Assembly: GCA_032716605.1 (NCBI GenBank)
Contig: CM064519.1
Coordinates: forward strand, 24,576,191 to 24,640,190
Origin: Paralithodes platypus
Taxonomy: Eukaryota; Arthropoda; Malacostraca; Decapoda; Lithodidae
Direction of reading: 5' to 3'
Length of the DNA stretch: 64,000 nucleotides
In this document: positions 9,912-20,875 of the stretch, in pieces
How the letters are laid out: each line of letters begins with the position of its first letter
How positions within the stretch are numbered: position 1 is the first letter of the stretch
Translations under genes and position numbers: made by a program
Notes under the pieces: generated by a model
Databases searched by the model: none
Seen by the model: only the letters and a program-made list of their open reading frames with translations
What the model was told of the DNA's origin: nothing

Positions 9912-11173
9912 ATGATGGGTGTGGAGACTGATAAAGTGAAAGGAGGAGTGGGTGTTCTAGTGGCTGAAGAGCTGGCGGAAAGTGTGCTTCAGATTACTAG
10001 AGTTAGTGAAAGGCTGATTGTTTTGAAGTTGAAAGTTGGTGAAAGAATTCTGAATGTGATATCTGCATATGCCCCACAGGCTGGTTTACAGAAAGAGATA
10101 AAAGAGGACTTCTGGAATGACACCGTCAGTGTCAATTCAGGCCTCTCGGAGAACGAAATAACAATCGTGGGGGGGGACCTCAATGGTCACGTGGGAGCAT
10201 CTGCGCTACGGTCACGGTGGCCGAGCGCGCTTAGTACTCTGTATTGGGAGCGCTAGCTCTGGTGTCGGGGGTTCGATCCCACTCGCCGGCAGGGGAAGTT
10301 CTCTCAAAAACTTTCCCTGGCCGTGAAGGCAAGATCTGGGCGGATCGTCTCGGGGGACCCACAAAGTCTCCTGCCCACATCCTACTCCCTTGGGAGTATG
10401 TAGGCGCTCTCGTTAGCTGCCAGGATCAGTCTGTTAATCCATTAGGATAAAATCTAGGTTAAGTCTGTGTATTTTCAGCCCCATTGGCTGCCGGCTTGAA
10501 ATAAACCGATTATTATTATTATTATTATTATTACGAGGGGGTACATGGAGGAAATGGTTACGGAAGGAGAAATCTAGAAGGCGAATATATATTGGAGTCC
10601 TGCGTTGCACTCAACATGGTTGTGTGTAACACAAAGTTCAAGAAAAGACAGAGCCACCTGATCACATATAACTCTGGGGTCTCCAGTAGCCAGATAGATT
10701 ACTTCTTGGTTAACAGGAAAGACTGGAAACTAGTTCGAGATGTAAAGGTCATCCCGAGCGAAGAATGTATCCCCCAGCATAAGCTACTTGTGTGCGACAT
10801 GAGCTTATACAGAGATCCTAAGCACAAGAAGGTTTACATACCCAAAAGGAAAGTGTGGCTGCTGCAGGACAAGGAAGTTAGGGATAGGTTTCATAGTGAA
10901 CTGGAGGAAATGAATAGAAATAAGGAAGCTAGGCCTAACGATGTAAATAGCCAATGGAACTTTCTTAAGCATAGCCTTATCGCTGCCACTGACAAAGTCT
11001 GTGGGAAAACAAAGGGTCACCCCAGGAATAAGACCTCTTGGTGGTGGAACGATGAGGTAGAACATGCTGTGAAAGAGAAAAGGAGATGCTTCATAGCATG
11101 GAAGAAAGGAGGCAGCAGGGAGGAATACCAGGCAGCTAAACGAACTGCCAAAAAGAGTTATTTACAATGCTAA
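9912..11173 (+). pseudogene. E1 endonuclease region
   Basis: APE-like endonuclease of the RTE type, the kind often annotated in animal genomes as craniofacial development protein 2-like. It runs GGVGVLVAEELAE, ISAYAPQAG, GGDLNGHVG, then after the SINE YEGVHGGNGYGRRNLEG, SSQIDYFLVNRKDW and the linker WWWNDEVEHAVKEKRRCF. The SINE insertion falls between GDLNGHVG and YEGVHGG. The frame needed after the SINE starts at 10532 and carries small frame changes. Key residues for metal binding are visible, but the gene is broken. Confidence 0.8.
10211..10531 (+). mobile_element. tRNA-derived SINE with (ATT)n tail
   Basis: The 5' end resembles a class II tRNA (GGTGGCCGAGCGCGC, an A-box match) and has a B box GGGTTCGATCCC near 10268. 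About 230 bp of body and the tail GAAATAAACCGATT(ATT)n follow. TACG at 10207-10210 and 10532-10535 is a possible 4-bp target duplication. The two internal promoter boxes suggest Pol III transcription at the time of insertion. It does not fold as an intact tRNA and is not called as a tRNA gene. Confidence 0.8.
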
Positions 11174-11204
11174 AAATCGCATTAAGGACCTGGTCCTCGA
11201 ACAA

Positions 11205-12882
11205 GTGTGTAACACTGACAATCCCAATGGGATCTTCAACCTAGCTAGGCGAGTTAAAAATTACAGTAGGGATATTATAGGTGAACAGTGTGTTAGAAAT
11301 GATAATGGGAAGATTGTGTATGCAGAAAATGAAATCAGAGAAGCATGGAAGGTACACTATGAACGATTGCTAAATGTAGAGTTTGAATGGGATAAGGAAC
11401 AGCTTAGTATCAAAAAAACAATATCTGGGCCCCTCCTTTGATAGCATCAGCTGTAGTGAGCGACGCAATCAATAAAATGAAGGACGGTTAAGCTCCAGGT
11501 TGCTCCGACATTGTCGCTGAGATGATAAAAGCCTCAGGGGAGATTGGTGTAAACTTAGTCACTGAGTTGATAAACACCATTATTAAAGATGAGAAAATCC
11601 CAGAGGATTGGCTCAAAAGTGTAATAGTAAATATATACAAAGGAAAAGGGATAGATAGATAGAGGAAATTATAGGGGCCTGAAAATGCTTGACCAAATCA
11701 TGAAGGTCTGTGAGAGAGTCCTTGAGGGTTTGATCAGGCAAAGCATCTCTATTGATGATATGCAGTTTGGTTTTATGCCAGGACGGGGTACAACCGATGA
11801 TATCTTCATAGTCGGGCAGATACAGGAAGGATACTTACTAAAAGGCAGGGATCTTTACTTTGTGTTTGTAGACCTGGAGAAGGCCTTTGATAGGGTGCCT
11901 AGAGATGTTGTGCAGTGGGCTATGAGGAAATTTGGTGTGGAAGAGTGGCTGGTGCATGTGATAATGAAGATGTATGAGGATTCGCGAAGTGCGGTGAGGG
12001 TGAAGGGTGTATTTACCTAATTGTAGTTTACAGGAGTTGAGCTAAGCTCGTGTTGTCCCGTCTCTCTATCTACTTTTTATCCAATTTTTTCTTGAAAATA
12101 TGGATGTTCCTTGCCCCTACCACCTCCTCCTCCAGCCCATTCCATTTGTCAATACATCTACTGGGGAAGCTAAACTTCCTGATATCGTTCTTGCAGGTAG
12201 GTCTTTTTACTTTGTAGCTGTGGCCTTTAGTTATTCCTGTATCCATAATTAATATATCCTCCCTATCCAGCCTCTCCAGCCCCCGGGTGCATTTGTACAT
12301 CATTATCATGTCTCCCCTCTCTTTTAGACTTGGTAGATTTAATTTGTCTAGCCTCCCTTCATATGGCAGTTCTCTGAGACTTGGAACCAATCTAGTAACT
12401 GCTCTCTGGATTCTTTCTAACTTGTGAATATGCTTCTTTAGATGCGGGGACCACACCACTGCTGCATACTCCAATCTTGGTCTAATCATACTCTTCATAA
12501 TTATCGCTACCATGGTCTCATCCAAGTAGTTCAGAGCAACTTTCATATTCCCGGCCATTGCATACATTCCGCTAAAGAGCTTGTTAATATGTTTCTCTGG
12601 CGACAAGTTATCTTGTATAATCAACCCTAAATCCTTTTCTTTTTCGGCCTTGCTAATTATATTATCTCCCATCCTGTACTCCCAATTTGGTCTATTCACA
12701 CTTCTTCCCATGTACTGAGTGATGAGTTCGCAGTCCGTGTTGGAGTCCATCAGGGTTCAGTGTTAAGCCCCCTCCTCTTTATTATGGTCTTGGAGGCGCT
12801 GTCTAGAGTTTTTAGAGGCGGACTCCCGTTGGAACTGTTTTATGCAGACGATTTAGTCCTAATAGCTGACAGTATGCAGGAT
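11205..12882 (+). pseudogene. E1 reverse transcriptase region (interrupted)
   Basis: Reverse transcriptase of the RTE group: KAPGCSDIVAEMIKASGE near 11490, NYRGLKMLDQIMKVCERVLE near 11665, QFGFMPGRGTTDDIFI, then FVDLEKAFDRVPR near 11868. The CR1 fragment C2 splits the domain at 12011-12710. It resumes with VHQGSVLSPLLF and FYADDLVLIAD, whose YADD active site is near 12841. It contains stops near 11440 and 11660. D1 inserts directly after the active-site segment (SMQD). Confidence 0.85.
12011..12710 (-). mobile_element. CR1-type LINE family C, 5'-truncated copy C2
   Basis: Antisense copy of the C-terminal part of C1 ORF2 (MGRSVNRPNWEYRMGDN through FKKKLDKK) and its 3' end (GGAGTTGAGCTAAGCTCGTG when read on the + strand). 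It is nearly identical to 36008-36716. It lies inside the E1 reverse transcriptase, and GTA occurs at both borders. A 700-bp 5' truncation is typical for CR1. Confidence 0.9.
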
Positions 12883-13925
12883 CTATCTATCTATCTATTG
12901 CTTTACTTTATTGCCTTACTCCCCTTACGAGGGTGGCCATACACAGAATGCCCCCAAGCTGACCTATTCCCTGTGAGAGGGACAACCCGAGCCAGTTTAG
13001 TGAAGGACTTACAGGATTGACCACTCAATTTAGGATCCGTCCGACTCCGAGGCCCTCTGTGTATCTTGTTAGCACTATTTTTCTACAGTGGTGTTCGGCT
13101 AATCCATCCACTAACCTGCCTTACCCTTAGGTAAGCAGTACGGATTTGTATCAGGTTTACTCCCCTAGACATCCCCACGATGCTTAGCTCGTCGTCGACG
13201 TGTGGGGGCCTCCGCGTTGGCTGGTGGAGGGCTCGGAGTTTGTTGTTGCGCTCCACGCGCCAACTCCAACTAATTTTGCTAGGCACTTTCTTCCTTCACC
13301 TATTTTCGTTTTTCTCCTTTTCTTCTCCACCAGTTCTGGTTCTTCCCTCGAGGATAAATACTCGCTAAACTTTGAGCGCTTCTGCACCTGATAGGAGCCC
13401 GTGAACTCCACGCTAGTAACCTCCGGGTTGTTAGAGGCTATATTACGGGAGACCGTAGTGACAGTGCGGGAGATCGTAAGGTCGCCCAGGAGGAACCGCC
13501 GTCCTCTGGTCGCCAAGGAAGAACCGCCGGTCCTTTCTCGGTACGTGCGAACGCGACTATTGGCGTTTATGGTTGAATTGACTGGTGCTTTGGTGGTTAG
13601 GTGGTTCCTTTTCACCCTTTTGATGGGGAGTCAACATAACCCCTACCCAGCTTCGCATCTGGGCAGTGCTATGGTATTCCGGTTGGTGGTGCTATCGCAG
13701 TTGGTCACTAACTCATACATATGCACTTTGAGTGTAGGGTTAATATGTGCAGTGATATCGCGAGTAAAGCCAACTACCTATATGGGCCCACTCACCATAT
13801 ACTCGATGGCATGGTTACTGTTGGTCATGGGGGTCTGGCCCTGCCCTCTTGTCCATGTTGCTAAATTGGGCCGTTTTCTCTTCTTCATATGGTGACATCT
13901 TACTGTAATACAACTAGTGTTCTCA

Positions 13926-15540
13926 TGGCTGACACTTCTCTCCTCAGTCCTCATGTGGCTGGCAGTCTCCCACATGAGGACCTGGCTAATGGCTGCACCT
14001 CTGGCACATCGACTGATTTGGTTGACGACCATAGCGCTCACCCTGGACTTCCCTCGGACTCTCTCCCTGCTGACGGGCCTTCCATATCTACCTCAGATCT
14101 GGTAGATAAGGGGGATCTCCCTTCTCTTGCCACACCGTTCCTTCCGAAGTCCCTGTCTGCGGATATACTTACATTTGAACCGTATGCACCTCTCATTACT
14201 GGGGCTAATAAGTCACTAGCATCACCAACCCCTGCTGACATTCCCATTGCTTCTTCTGAGATTATACCAGCTCCTAGTCCCTCTACCGTAATCACCCTGC
14301 CATCTTCCTCTCGCACACCCAAGTCTCGCCATCGTCCTAAATATTCTAAACCTTCGGCCAGTACCCTCCAGGACATGTTTGCTCCGGCACGTTGGCCGCG
14401 GTTTTTCACTGTGGCCCGTGAGCCTCTCGATGACGTCAAACTGTACACAAATCTTGAAGACTGGGTGGGGGACGTGAGTGTCCACACAGCGTCGGACACC
14501 TCGCGATTGGTGGAGGTGACGAGTGAGGCCCAGTCACTTGCAATGCAATCACTCCTCAGTGCTCCGAGTGATGGCGTCACCGGACAGGCCGACTCTAAAC
14601 TAAATCAATGCTCAGGTACTATTTCTATTCCACTGGACATCCAGTTCCAGGAACAAGATTTTACTACGTCCGCACCTAGAATTTGCTCCATGTTACAAAG
14701 GGTTGATCCTACAGTGGTTAATGTTGACGCTTATATCATCCCTTCGCGCAATAATATACACGATCGCCCTCCTCTCCGCATCATTAAGGTATACTTCGAT
14801 AGACACGAACTACCTCCAACTATCAATTTTGCTGGTCGGTTACTACAGGTACGACCTTACGCCAGACGCCCTAGACAATGCATGAATTACTGGAGATTCG
14901 GCCATCCCTCGAGATTTTGTAGGTCCTCCGTGGCGTGCCGTCGCTGTGGGTCTGCACATTGCGAGGACGGTTGTACCCACTCTGCCTCGGACTTGAGGTG
15001 CGCTAACTGCGGTAAAGATCATGCTGCAAATGACAAATCTTGCTCTCATCATGCATTCCAGTTAGAACTCTTACATCTTCAATCCACCAAGGGACTATCG
15101 TACCGTGTTGCGGTTCGTCATCTTCGCGATCAGGGATTGGCCCCACGGCGTAGGTATGCTGCGGTGGTGCGCTCTCCCGTCTCGGCACCACGTCCTCAGC
15201 CGAACCGACCTTCTCCCTCTGCTACCTCCGGTACTCCTACAGTGTCACCACCTGCTCCTGCCCCTGACGTTCCTACTTCCAATCAGTTTGACACTCTTCT
15301 GGATGACATGGATACGTCGCAAACCGCTAATCACTCCCGTACTACTGGTTCCTCTTCTCCTCGCCTAACCCAACGTTCCCATTCTCCCAGTGCAGTGCGC
15401 TCCGCCGTCCGCCCTGCTCATACCTCCTCTAATAAACCTCCGATCACTGGAAAACGCCGACTCTCTGACAAGACTAAGTTACTCACTTCTTGTCGCCCTC
15501 CCTCCACCTCTAAGTTAACGTCTAGTAAGAAATTGATTAA
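13926..15540 (+). CDS. I-element ORF1, N-terminal piece with CCHC zinc knuckles
   Basis: Gag-like protein that would package element RNA. I take the ATG at 13926 (MADTSLLSPH); the frame is open from 13889. Ser/Pro/Thr-rich N-terminus, then a Gag core (YIIPSRNNIHDRPPLRIIKVYF), then three zinc knuckles near 14879-15044. The first reads CMNYWRFGHPSRFC and has Tyr where the second Cys is expected. The second (CRRCGSAHCEDGC) and third (CANCGKDHAANDKSC) keep their ligands. A Ser/Pro-rich stretch follows. The MITE at 15541 cuts the gene in TTAA, and the frame phase is identical on the other side at 16635, so the ORF was open when hit. Confidence 0.85.
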
Positions 15541-16634
15541 CCCTCCAGCCCCGGCTACGCATTACATAAATATTCCCCGAAACCCGGGTGTTTTGGCCGA
15601 AAAACGTCTAGGCTAGGCTACCGTATCTTTGTTATTCTGACTGCTTCCGCATTCCCGCGCATCCCCAAGCGTAGCTGTGTTATTTACCTGTAGAATGGCG
15701 TTAAGTAGAGCTCTCTAAGTCAACTGGTTCAGTTGTGATGATGATTTCATTGGAGATAACTTTATGGCAACAACAGCCACTTTATACTACTTTTCGATAC
15801 TTAACCCCTTCGGCACCGCGCGGCCATCCCGCTCAGTAGGCCTACATACCGCTCCCTCCCACACCGCCCCTATCCCTCCCACGCACATTATCCACCCACT
15901 AAACCTTGCCAAATACCCATTAATTTGTATAGTAGAGTAGTTAGGTACAACAGGATAGCAGTATTATAAGTATTAGAAGTAGTAGTAGTATCAGTAGTCG
16001 AAGTTATCAAATGTTCCCTACTAAATACACGTAAATAATAATAATGATGATAATAATAATAAATGGCATAATAATGCATATGAAGACCAAGATGGCGAAT
16101 GCACGGAGACACAAAACACTATAATCCTGGGTGGGGCCTAGGGAGACTGGGCCCTGGGGAAAATCTGCCTCTCATTAGTCGAGAGATACCGTGACGTCAC
16201 GGTCCTCGGTGACGTCACAGGGCTCTGGTTGGCTGCTGGGGAAAGGGGCGGAGCTTCCTGTATCCCCAGTGTGACATACAGTACCGTAGATAGAGCCCCA
16301 GGCAGCAAAACCGACTGGCAGCATTTCTTTTAATTTATCACGTACGTGTGTACGGGACGGTATATTTTACTGAAGCGCTTATTACGTACATGTGTACGTG
16401 ACGGTGCCGAGGAGGTTAACAACAACATACAGGCACACACGAACAAGCGACGCTCTCCTTCTTGTGGCCGGAGATGCGGGGCGTCGGTCCAGCCGGCTGT
16501 TGTTTACATGCGTCGGACCGACGCCTCGCACACCAAGCTCACAGGCTTTCAACCACTGGGCGTTAAAGAGCCCTTCCGGGCAGCTGTGGTATGCTTTTTT
16601 ATGGGCGTTCAAGAGCCCTTCCGGGAACAGAGGG
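15541..16634 (-). mobile_element. piggyBac-type MITE m2, itself split by MITE m3
   Basis: Flanked by TTAA at 15537-15540 and 16635-16638. Ends: CCCTCCAGCCCCGGCT on one side, AAGAGCCCTTCCGGG..AGAGGG on the other. Without m3 it is about 480 bp, the size of m4 and m6, and shares their interior. The ends match those of autonomous pB1, so pB1-type transposase probably moved it. Strand is given by comparison with m4 and m6. Confidence 0.88.
15805..16415 (+). mobile_element. piggyBac-type MITE m3, nested in m2
   Basis: Begins CCCCTTCGGCACCG and ends CGGTGCCGAGGAGG between TTAA at 15801-15804 and 16416-16419. The uninterrupted site is seen in m4 and m6, which read CGATACTTAACAACAAC without a break. 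It is 611 bp with no ORF. Inside is a 16-bp palindrome ACCGTGACGTCACGGT (16188-16203), a second TGACGTCA at 16210-16217, and a GGTTGG..GGGGCGGAGC stretch resembling the transposase promoter side of pB2. Confidence 0.88.
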
Positions 16635-16637
16635 TTA

Positions 16638-17173
16638 AAGAAAAAGCTTCACTTTTCCAACTTGTCGGTCCACCTCCGGTTGCTCTGACGGAACAGTTGG
16701 ATGTGATGGAGGCTACGGTTGCGGAATTTGATTCTCACGGTCCTGCCGCTTCTGTCTGGGCGCTTCCGCATCGTGACACCGAGTGTGGGTGTCACGCGTG
16801 TGGCAAGGCTTTCCTCTTAGGACTCAAAAACTCGCCCATTGCAGAGCTAACTGCGCACCTCCCCTCCTTCCTCCGCCGTAAACCCCCCCCTCCCCCCGAC
16901 CATCCGGTTGACTGTGTATGTGTTGAGCACATGGCTAGGCTTCAACCTGAGGAGTTGATGGCGCACTTCAAGGACAAATTTGATCTAATGACATTTGATC
17001 TCGTCCAATATGAACTCTCGGGGTCTCATTGTATTGTTCATCACGCTCAGAGTAATACGACCCACCAAAAACGTGATCGTGACCCTAGCTTATCCCCCAC
17101 GTCTGACCGGAAACCTTCCAAATCTTCCCACGTTGCAGTCCCCTCCCCTCCTTCTACTCCCTCCCCTACCTTG
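16638..17173 (+). CDS. I-element ORF1, middle piece with first CGCxAC/CxCxxH module
   Basis: Continues ORF1 in frame from the TTAA junction (KEKASLFQLVGPPP) to the TSD of B1 (TPSPTL). It holds a module with CGCHAC at about 16784-16803, then PPPPPDHP, then CVCVEH at about 16912-16930. The same layout recurs in the next ORF1 piece, so the two are a tandem duplication. The spacing of Cys and His suggests metal binding, but I do not recognise a named family. Confidence 0.8.
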
Positions 17174-17537
17174 GAGATTTGCTAATTGAAATTTGCTAAT
17201 GAAATTTTGGAATAATGAAATAATGAAATAATGGAAATTTGCTAATGTTAGATTAAAATCCTCACAAAATGACGAAGAACGGGTGAAATTTGTAGAGCTA
17301 CGACGCAAAGCCAAAAAGTTAATTAAGCAAAGTAAAAAGACCTTAGAGTTACATATTGCGAATCAAAGTAAAACAAACCCGAAAGAATTCTATAGTTATA
17401 TCAGAAAGAAAAAAGTAGTTACTTCAACTGTTGGACCGTTAGTCGATGAAAATGGAGAATACACCAAAGACGAAGTACAAATGAGTAATGCCCTCAATAC
17501 CTTCTTTGCATCAGTTTTTACAACAGAAGACCTCAGT

Positions 17538-17928
17538 CTTACAGGGTGGATGGGACTCGTTAGCCTTGGTCGGCAACCTATCTAGGGGAGCCAACCTTAT
17601 AAAAATCCGGGTGGATGGGACTCGTCAGCCTTGGTCGGCAACCTGTCTAGGGGATGATAACCTGATACAAATCTGTACTGCTTACCGAAGGGTAAGGCAG
17701 GTTAGTGGATGGACTAGCCGAACACCACTGTAGAAAAATAGTGCTAACAAGATACACAGAGGGCCTCGGAGTCGGACGGATCCTAAATTGAGTGGTCAAT
17801 CCTGGAAGTCCTTCAGTAAACTGGCTCGGGTTGTCCGTCTTACAGGGAATAAGTCCTCTTGGGGGCATTCTGTGTATGGCCACCCTCATTAAGGGGAGTA
17901 AGGCATCTGGCAATAGATAGATAGATAG
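17538..17928 (+). mobile_element. D-family short element D2
   Basis: 391-bp unit flanked by GACCTCAGT at 17529-17537 and 17929-17937. It starts with a duplicated module (GGTGGATGGGACTCGTYAGC at about 17547 and again at 17610) and ends GGCAATAGATAG with ATAG repeats. The pyrimidine/GATA tail and 9-bp duplication indicate retrotransposition. No ORF and no clear tRNA-like head. Confidence 0.9.
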
Positions 17929-18014
17929 ACCTCAGTGATATCCCTACACCATCGCCGATTCAGATTGAAAATTCAGGTGTTCTAAGCAATATCACCGTTA
18001 CAGAGAGAGAAGTA

Positions 18015-18313
18015 TTGAATTGTTTAGATAAACTCAAGGTAAATAAAACGCCTGGACCTGATACAATCTCACCTAGAGTTCTAAAGGAAGCTAAGGATGA
18101 GCTCTCCAAACCACTGACATTACTATTCAATAAATCCTTGCAGTCTGGAACTATGCCTGATCAGTGGAAGCTAGGCAACGTAACACCGATATTCAAAAAA
18201 GGCAGCAAATCCCTACCCAGTAACTATCGTCCAATTAGCTTAACCTCAGTTGTATGTAAAATGCTAGAAACGGTCATACGAGACAGACTCGTAAATCACT
18301 TAGAGGAAAATAA
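18015..18313 (+). pseudogene. B1 reverse transcriptase, first fragment
   Basis: Encodes the start of the reverse transcriptase: LDKLKVNKTPGPDTISPRVL, MPDQWKLGNVTPIFKKGSK and NYRPISLTSVVCKMLETVIR. The frame is cut at LEENN by the Tigger-like element. Matches copy B3 in antisense at 39900-40230. Confidence 0.9.
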
Positions 18314-18488
18314 CAGTAAACCCTCGCCATCTCGGACCTCTAGAAGTCGGAAACCCGTACTAGTCGGACAGGCTACGGCCTCTCGGACATGCACTTCCGT
18401 ATTTCGGACATTTCCGTCATCGTTCCGACAGTCTCTGACGTTGTCGGACTTTATATAAGTATTCGGAAAATGTCCGATATTATATTTT

Positions 18489-19060
18489 TCAATTCCATTG
18501 CATTAGAAATGATTCAAAGATTACACGAAGTCCAAATAAGACATAGTTATGTAAATGTATAAGGGAGTTACGTAGATGCATTAGAGAGATAGATAGATAC
18601 TGTAGATAGAAAGAGAGAGTTACAGAGGGGGAGTGAGCGATAAACACGAACTATTATGAGACGGACTTAATTGGTTCTGAAAAGACAAAGGAGACTTTTA
18701 TATTGACTCTTTTTCATGATATTATTTGTGTGCTAGAAGGATAATATTGTTTTCAATTCCAGTGCATTAGAAATTATTCAAAGATTACAGAAAGTCCAAA
18801 TAAGACATAGTTATGTTAATGTATAAGGGAGTTAGTTAGATGCATTAGAGAGATAAATAGATGCAGAGAGAGTGGCTAGGAGCGAGTGAGCGATAAAATA
18901 CTAACATATACGAGACGGACTTATGTTTCTGAAAGACAAAGGAGACATTTTTATTTACTCTCTTTTTCATTTTATTATTTGTGTGTTAGAAGGTTAGTAT
19001 TGTTTTCAATTCCATCGTATTAGAATTGATTAATAGATTAAAAAAAATACCAAATAAGAC
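18489..19060 (+). repeat. tandem repeat of about 250-264 bp, 2.3 units
   Basis: Units begin TTCAATTCCA at about 18489, 18753 and 19005. Each carries AGACATAGTTATGT, GAGTGAGCGATAAA, GAGACGGACTTA and TATTTGTGTG in the same order. The last unit is cut by MITE m4. All units lie inside element T. Confidence 0.8.
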
Positions 19061-19098
19061 ATAGTTATATATATGTATAAGGGAGATAGATGCATTAA

Positions 19099-19578
19099 CC
19101 CTTGGTTCTCGGAAGAGCTCTTGAACGCCCATAAAAAAGCATACCAGAGCTGCCCGGAAGGGCTCTTTAACGCCCAGTGGTTGAAAGCCTGTGAGCTTGG
19201 TGTGCGAGGCGTCGGTCCGACGCATGTAAACAACAGTCGGCTGGACCGACGCCCCGCATCTCCGGCCACAAGAAGGAGAGCGTCGCTTGTTCGTGTGTGC
19301 CTGTATGTTGTTGTTAAGTATCGAAAAGTAGTGTAAAGTGGCTGTTTTTTGCCATAAAGTTATCTCCAATGAAATCATCATCACAACTGAACCAGTTGAC
19401 TTAGAGAGCTCTACTTAACGCCATTCTACAGGTAAGAAACACATCTACGCTTGGGGATGCGCGGGAATGCGGAAGCAGTCAGAATAACAAAGATACGGTA
19501 GCCTAGGCTAGACGTTTTTCGGCCAAAACTCCCGGTTTTCGGGGAATATATATATAATACATAGCCGGGGCTGGAGGG
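19099..19578 (+). mobile_element. piggyBac-type MITE m4, nested in T
   Basis: 480 bp between TTAA at 19095-19098 and 19579-19582. Two subterminal copies of CGGAAGRGCTCTTKAACGCC lie near 19109 and 19154, and the other end is GCCGGGGCTGGAGGG. The same order is seen in m6 and in the ends of autonomous pB1. It is the deepest unit in the nest (crn intron > E1 > D1 > I > B1 > T > m4). Confidence 0.9.
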
Positions 19579-19813
19579 TTAAATAGATATATGAAAAAAA
19601 AAAAAAAAAAAATCTCAATTTCTCTGGTGATGCGGACTTTCCTCTTCTAATTCGGAATTTTCCCTCTCTTAAGTCGGACATAAGTCGGACTTCGGACATC
19701 TCGGATTTTCGGTCATCTCGGACTGGGTCTCCCCCCAATTAGTCCGAGATAGCGAGGGGTTACTGTACTTAAAGATACTCAACACGGCTTTCGTAAAAAA
19801 CGTTCCTGTTTAA

Positions 19814-20293
19814 CCCTCCTGGCCCGGGCAGGCTCTCAAAATGACAGTGTGGGCTACCCGGGCGATCTGGCCGAAAAACGTCTAGGCCTAGGCTACCATA
19901 TTTTTGTTTAGTTTAACTGCTAGAAATTTCCCACGCATCTATAAATGTAGTGCGGTTTCCAATCTGTAGACTGGCGTTGAGTAGAGCTCTCTATGTCAAC
20001 TGGTTCAGTTGTGATGACGATTTCAGTGGAGAGCACTTGCAGGCGATGTTAGCAATATGACGATCTTTTCACTACTGAAACAACGACATACAGACATACA
20101 ATAACAAACGAGTCTTCTCTTTCTTGTTTTCGGAGGTGCGGTGACGTAACGATCGGCTTTGTTTACATGCGTCGGACGCACGGCGTTCAGACCAAGCTGA
20201 ATAGGCTTTCAAGCTTACAGATTTTAAAATGACACCCGGGCACCTGCCCTTAATTCGTGGTGTCATTTTAAAATGACAACCGGGCCAGGAGGG
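19814..20293 (+). mobile_element. piggyBac-type MITE m5, second subfamily
   Basis: 480 bp between TTAA at 19810-19813 and 20294-20297, with 14-bp perfect inverted ends CCCTCCTGGCCCGG. The interior is a diverged relative of m4 (shares CGAAAAACGTCTAGGC and AACTGGTTCAGTTGTGATGA). Near the right end TTTTAAAATGACACC at about 20222 pairs with its complement at about 20263. B3 shows the empty site (CTGTTTAACAAACC). Confidence 0.9.
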
Positions 20294-20297
20294 TTAA

Positions 20298-20875
20298 CAA
20301 ACCTCTTAGACTTCTTCCACGATATCCTCAACCTCTACGATGAGAGTAAAGCTGTAGATATTATATACCTTGATTTTCAAAAGGCCTTTGACAAAGTTCC
20401 CCACAAACGTTTACTGCTAAAACTAAAAGTGCATGGAATACCAGACGGTGTGTTGAAATGGATAGAAAATTGGCTCAGCAACAGAAAGCAAAGAGTAGTC
20501 ATAAACGGTAAGGCATCTAAATGGACCAATGTAAGTAGCGGGGTACCCCAGGGATCGGTACTAGGACCAATTCTCTTTCTAATTTACATCAACGACATAG
20601 ATGAGGGTCTCACCTTACAATCTCAAAATTTGCTGACGATACAAAAATTGCAAATAGCGTACTCTCAAAAGAACAAGTTGACAATATGCAACACAATCTA
20701 GATAAATTGTCATGTTGGGCCCAAATTTGGCAAATGAGTTTCAATGCGGATAAATGTAAAGTACTACATATCGGATACCTAAATGAGAAAGCAAACTATT
20801 CGATGAATGGCACTCAGCTTAAGAATGTAAACAGAGAAACCGATCTGGGAGTAACAATATTGAGTAACCTAAAAC
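20298..20875 (+). pseudogene. B1 reverse transcriptase, second fragment
   Basis: Carries [36 protein letters not shown] and, after a small frame change near 20620, the region around the active site (FADDTK in copy B3). It then continues to LNEKANYSMNGTQLKNVN. The TCT/TACAATC change that breaks the frame is not present in B3. Confidence 0.88.

Larger units (their letters stand above)
18314..19765 (+). mobile_element. Tigger/pogo-like DNA transposon T (no transposase)
   Basis: Terminal inverted repeats of about 24 bp: CAGTAAACCCTCGCCATCTC at the left and its near-complement ending GCGAGGGGTTACTG at the right (22 of 24 match). TA follows at 19766, fitting TA target choice. The left TA is disturbed, and comparison with B3 shows a few bases lost there. 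It is non-autonomous and contains a tandem repeat and MITE m4. Confidence 0.75.

Noticed and set aside
9912..11173. Host gene for a craniofacial development protein 2-like product
   Set aside because: That annotation in animal genomes commonly reflects RTE endonuclease. Here it is followed by reverse transcriptase in the same unit.
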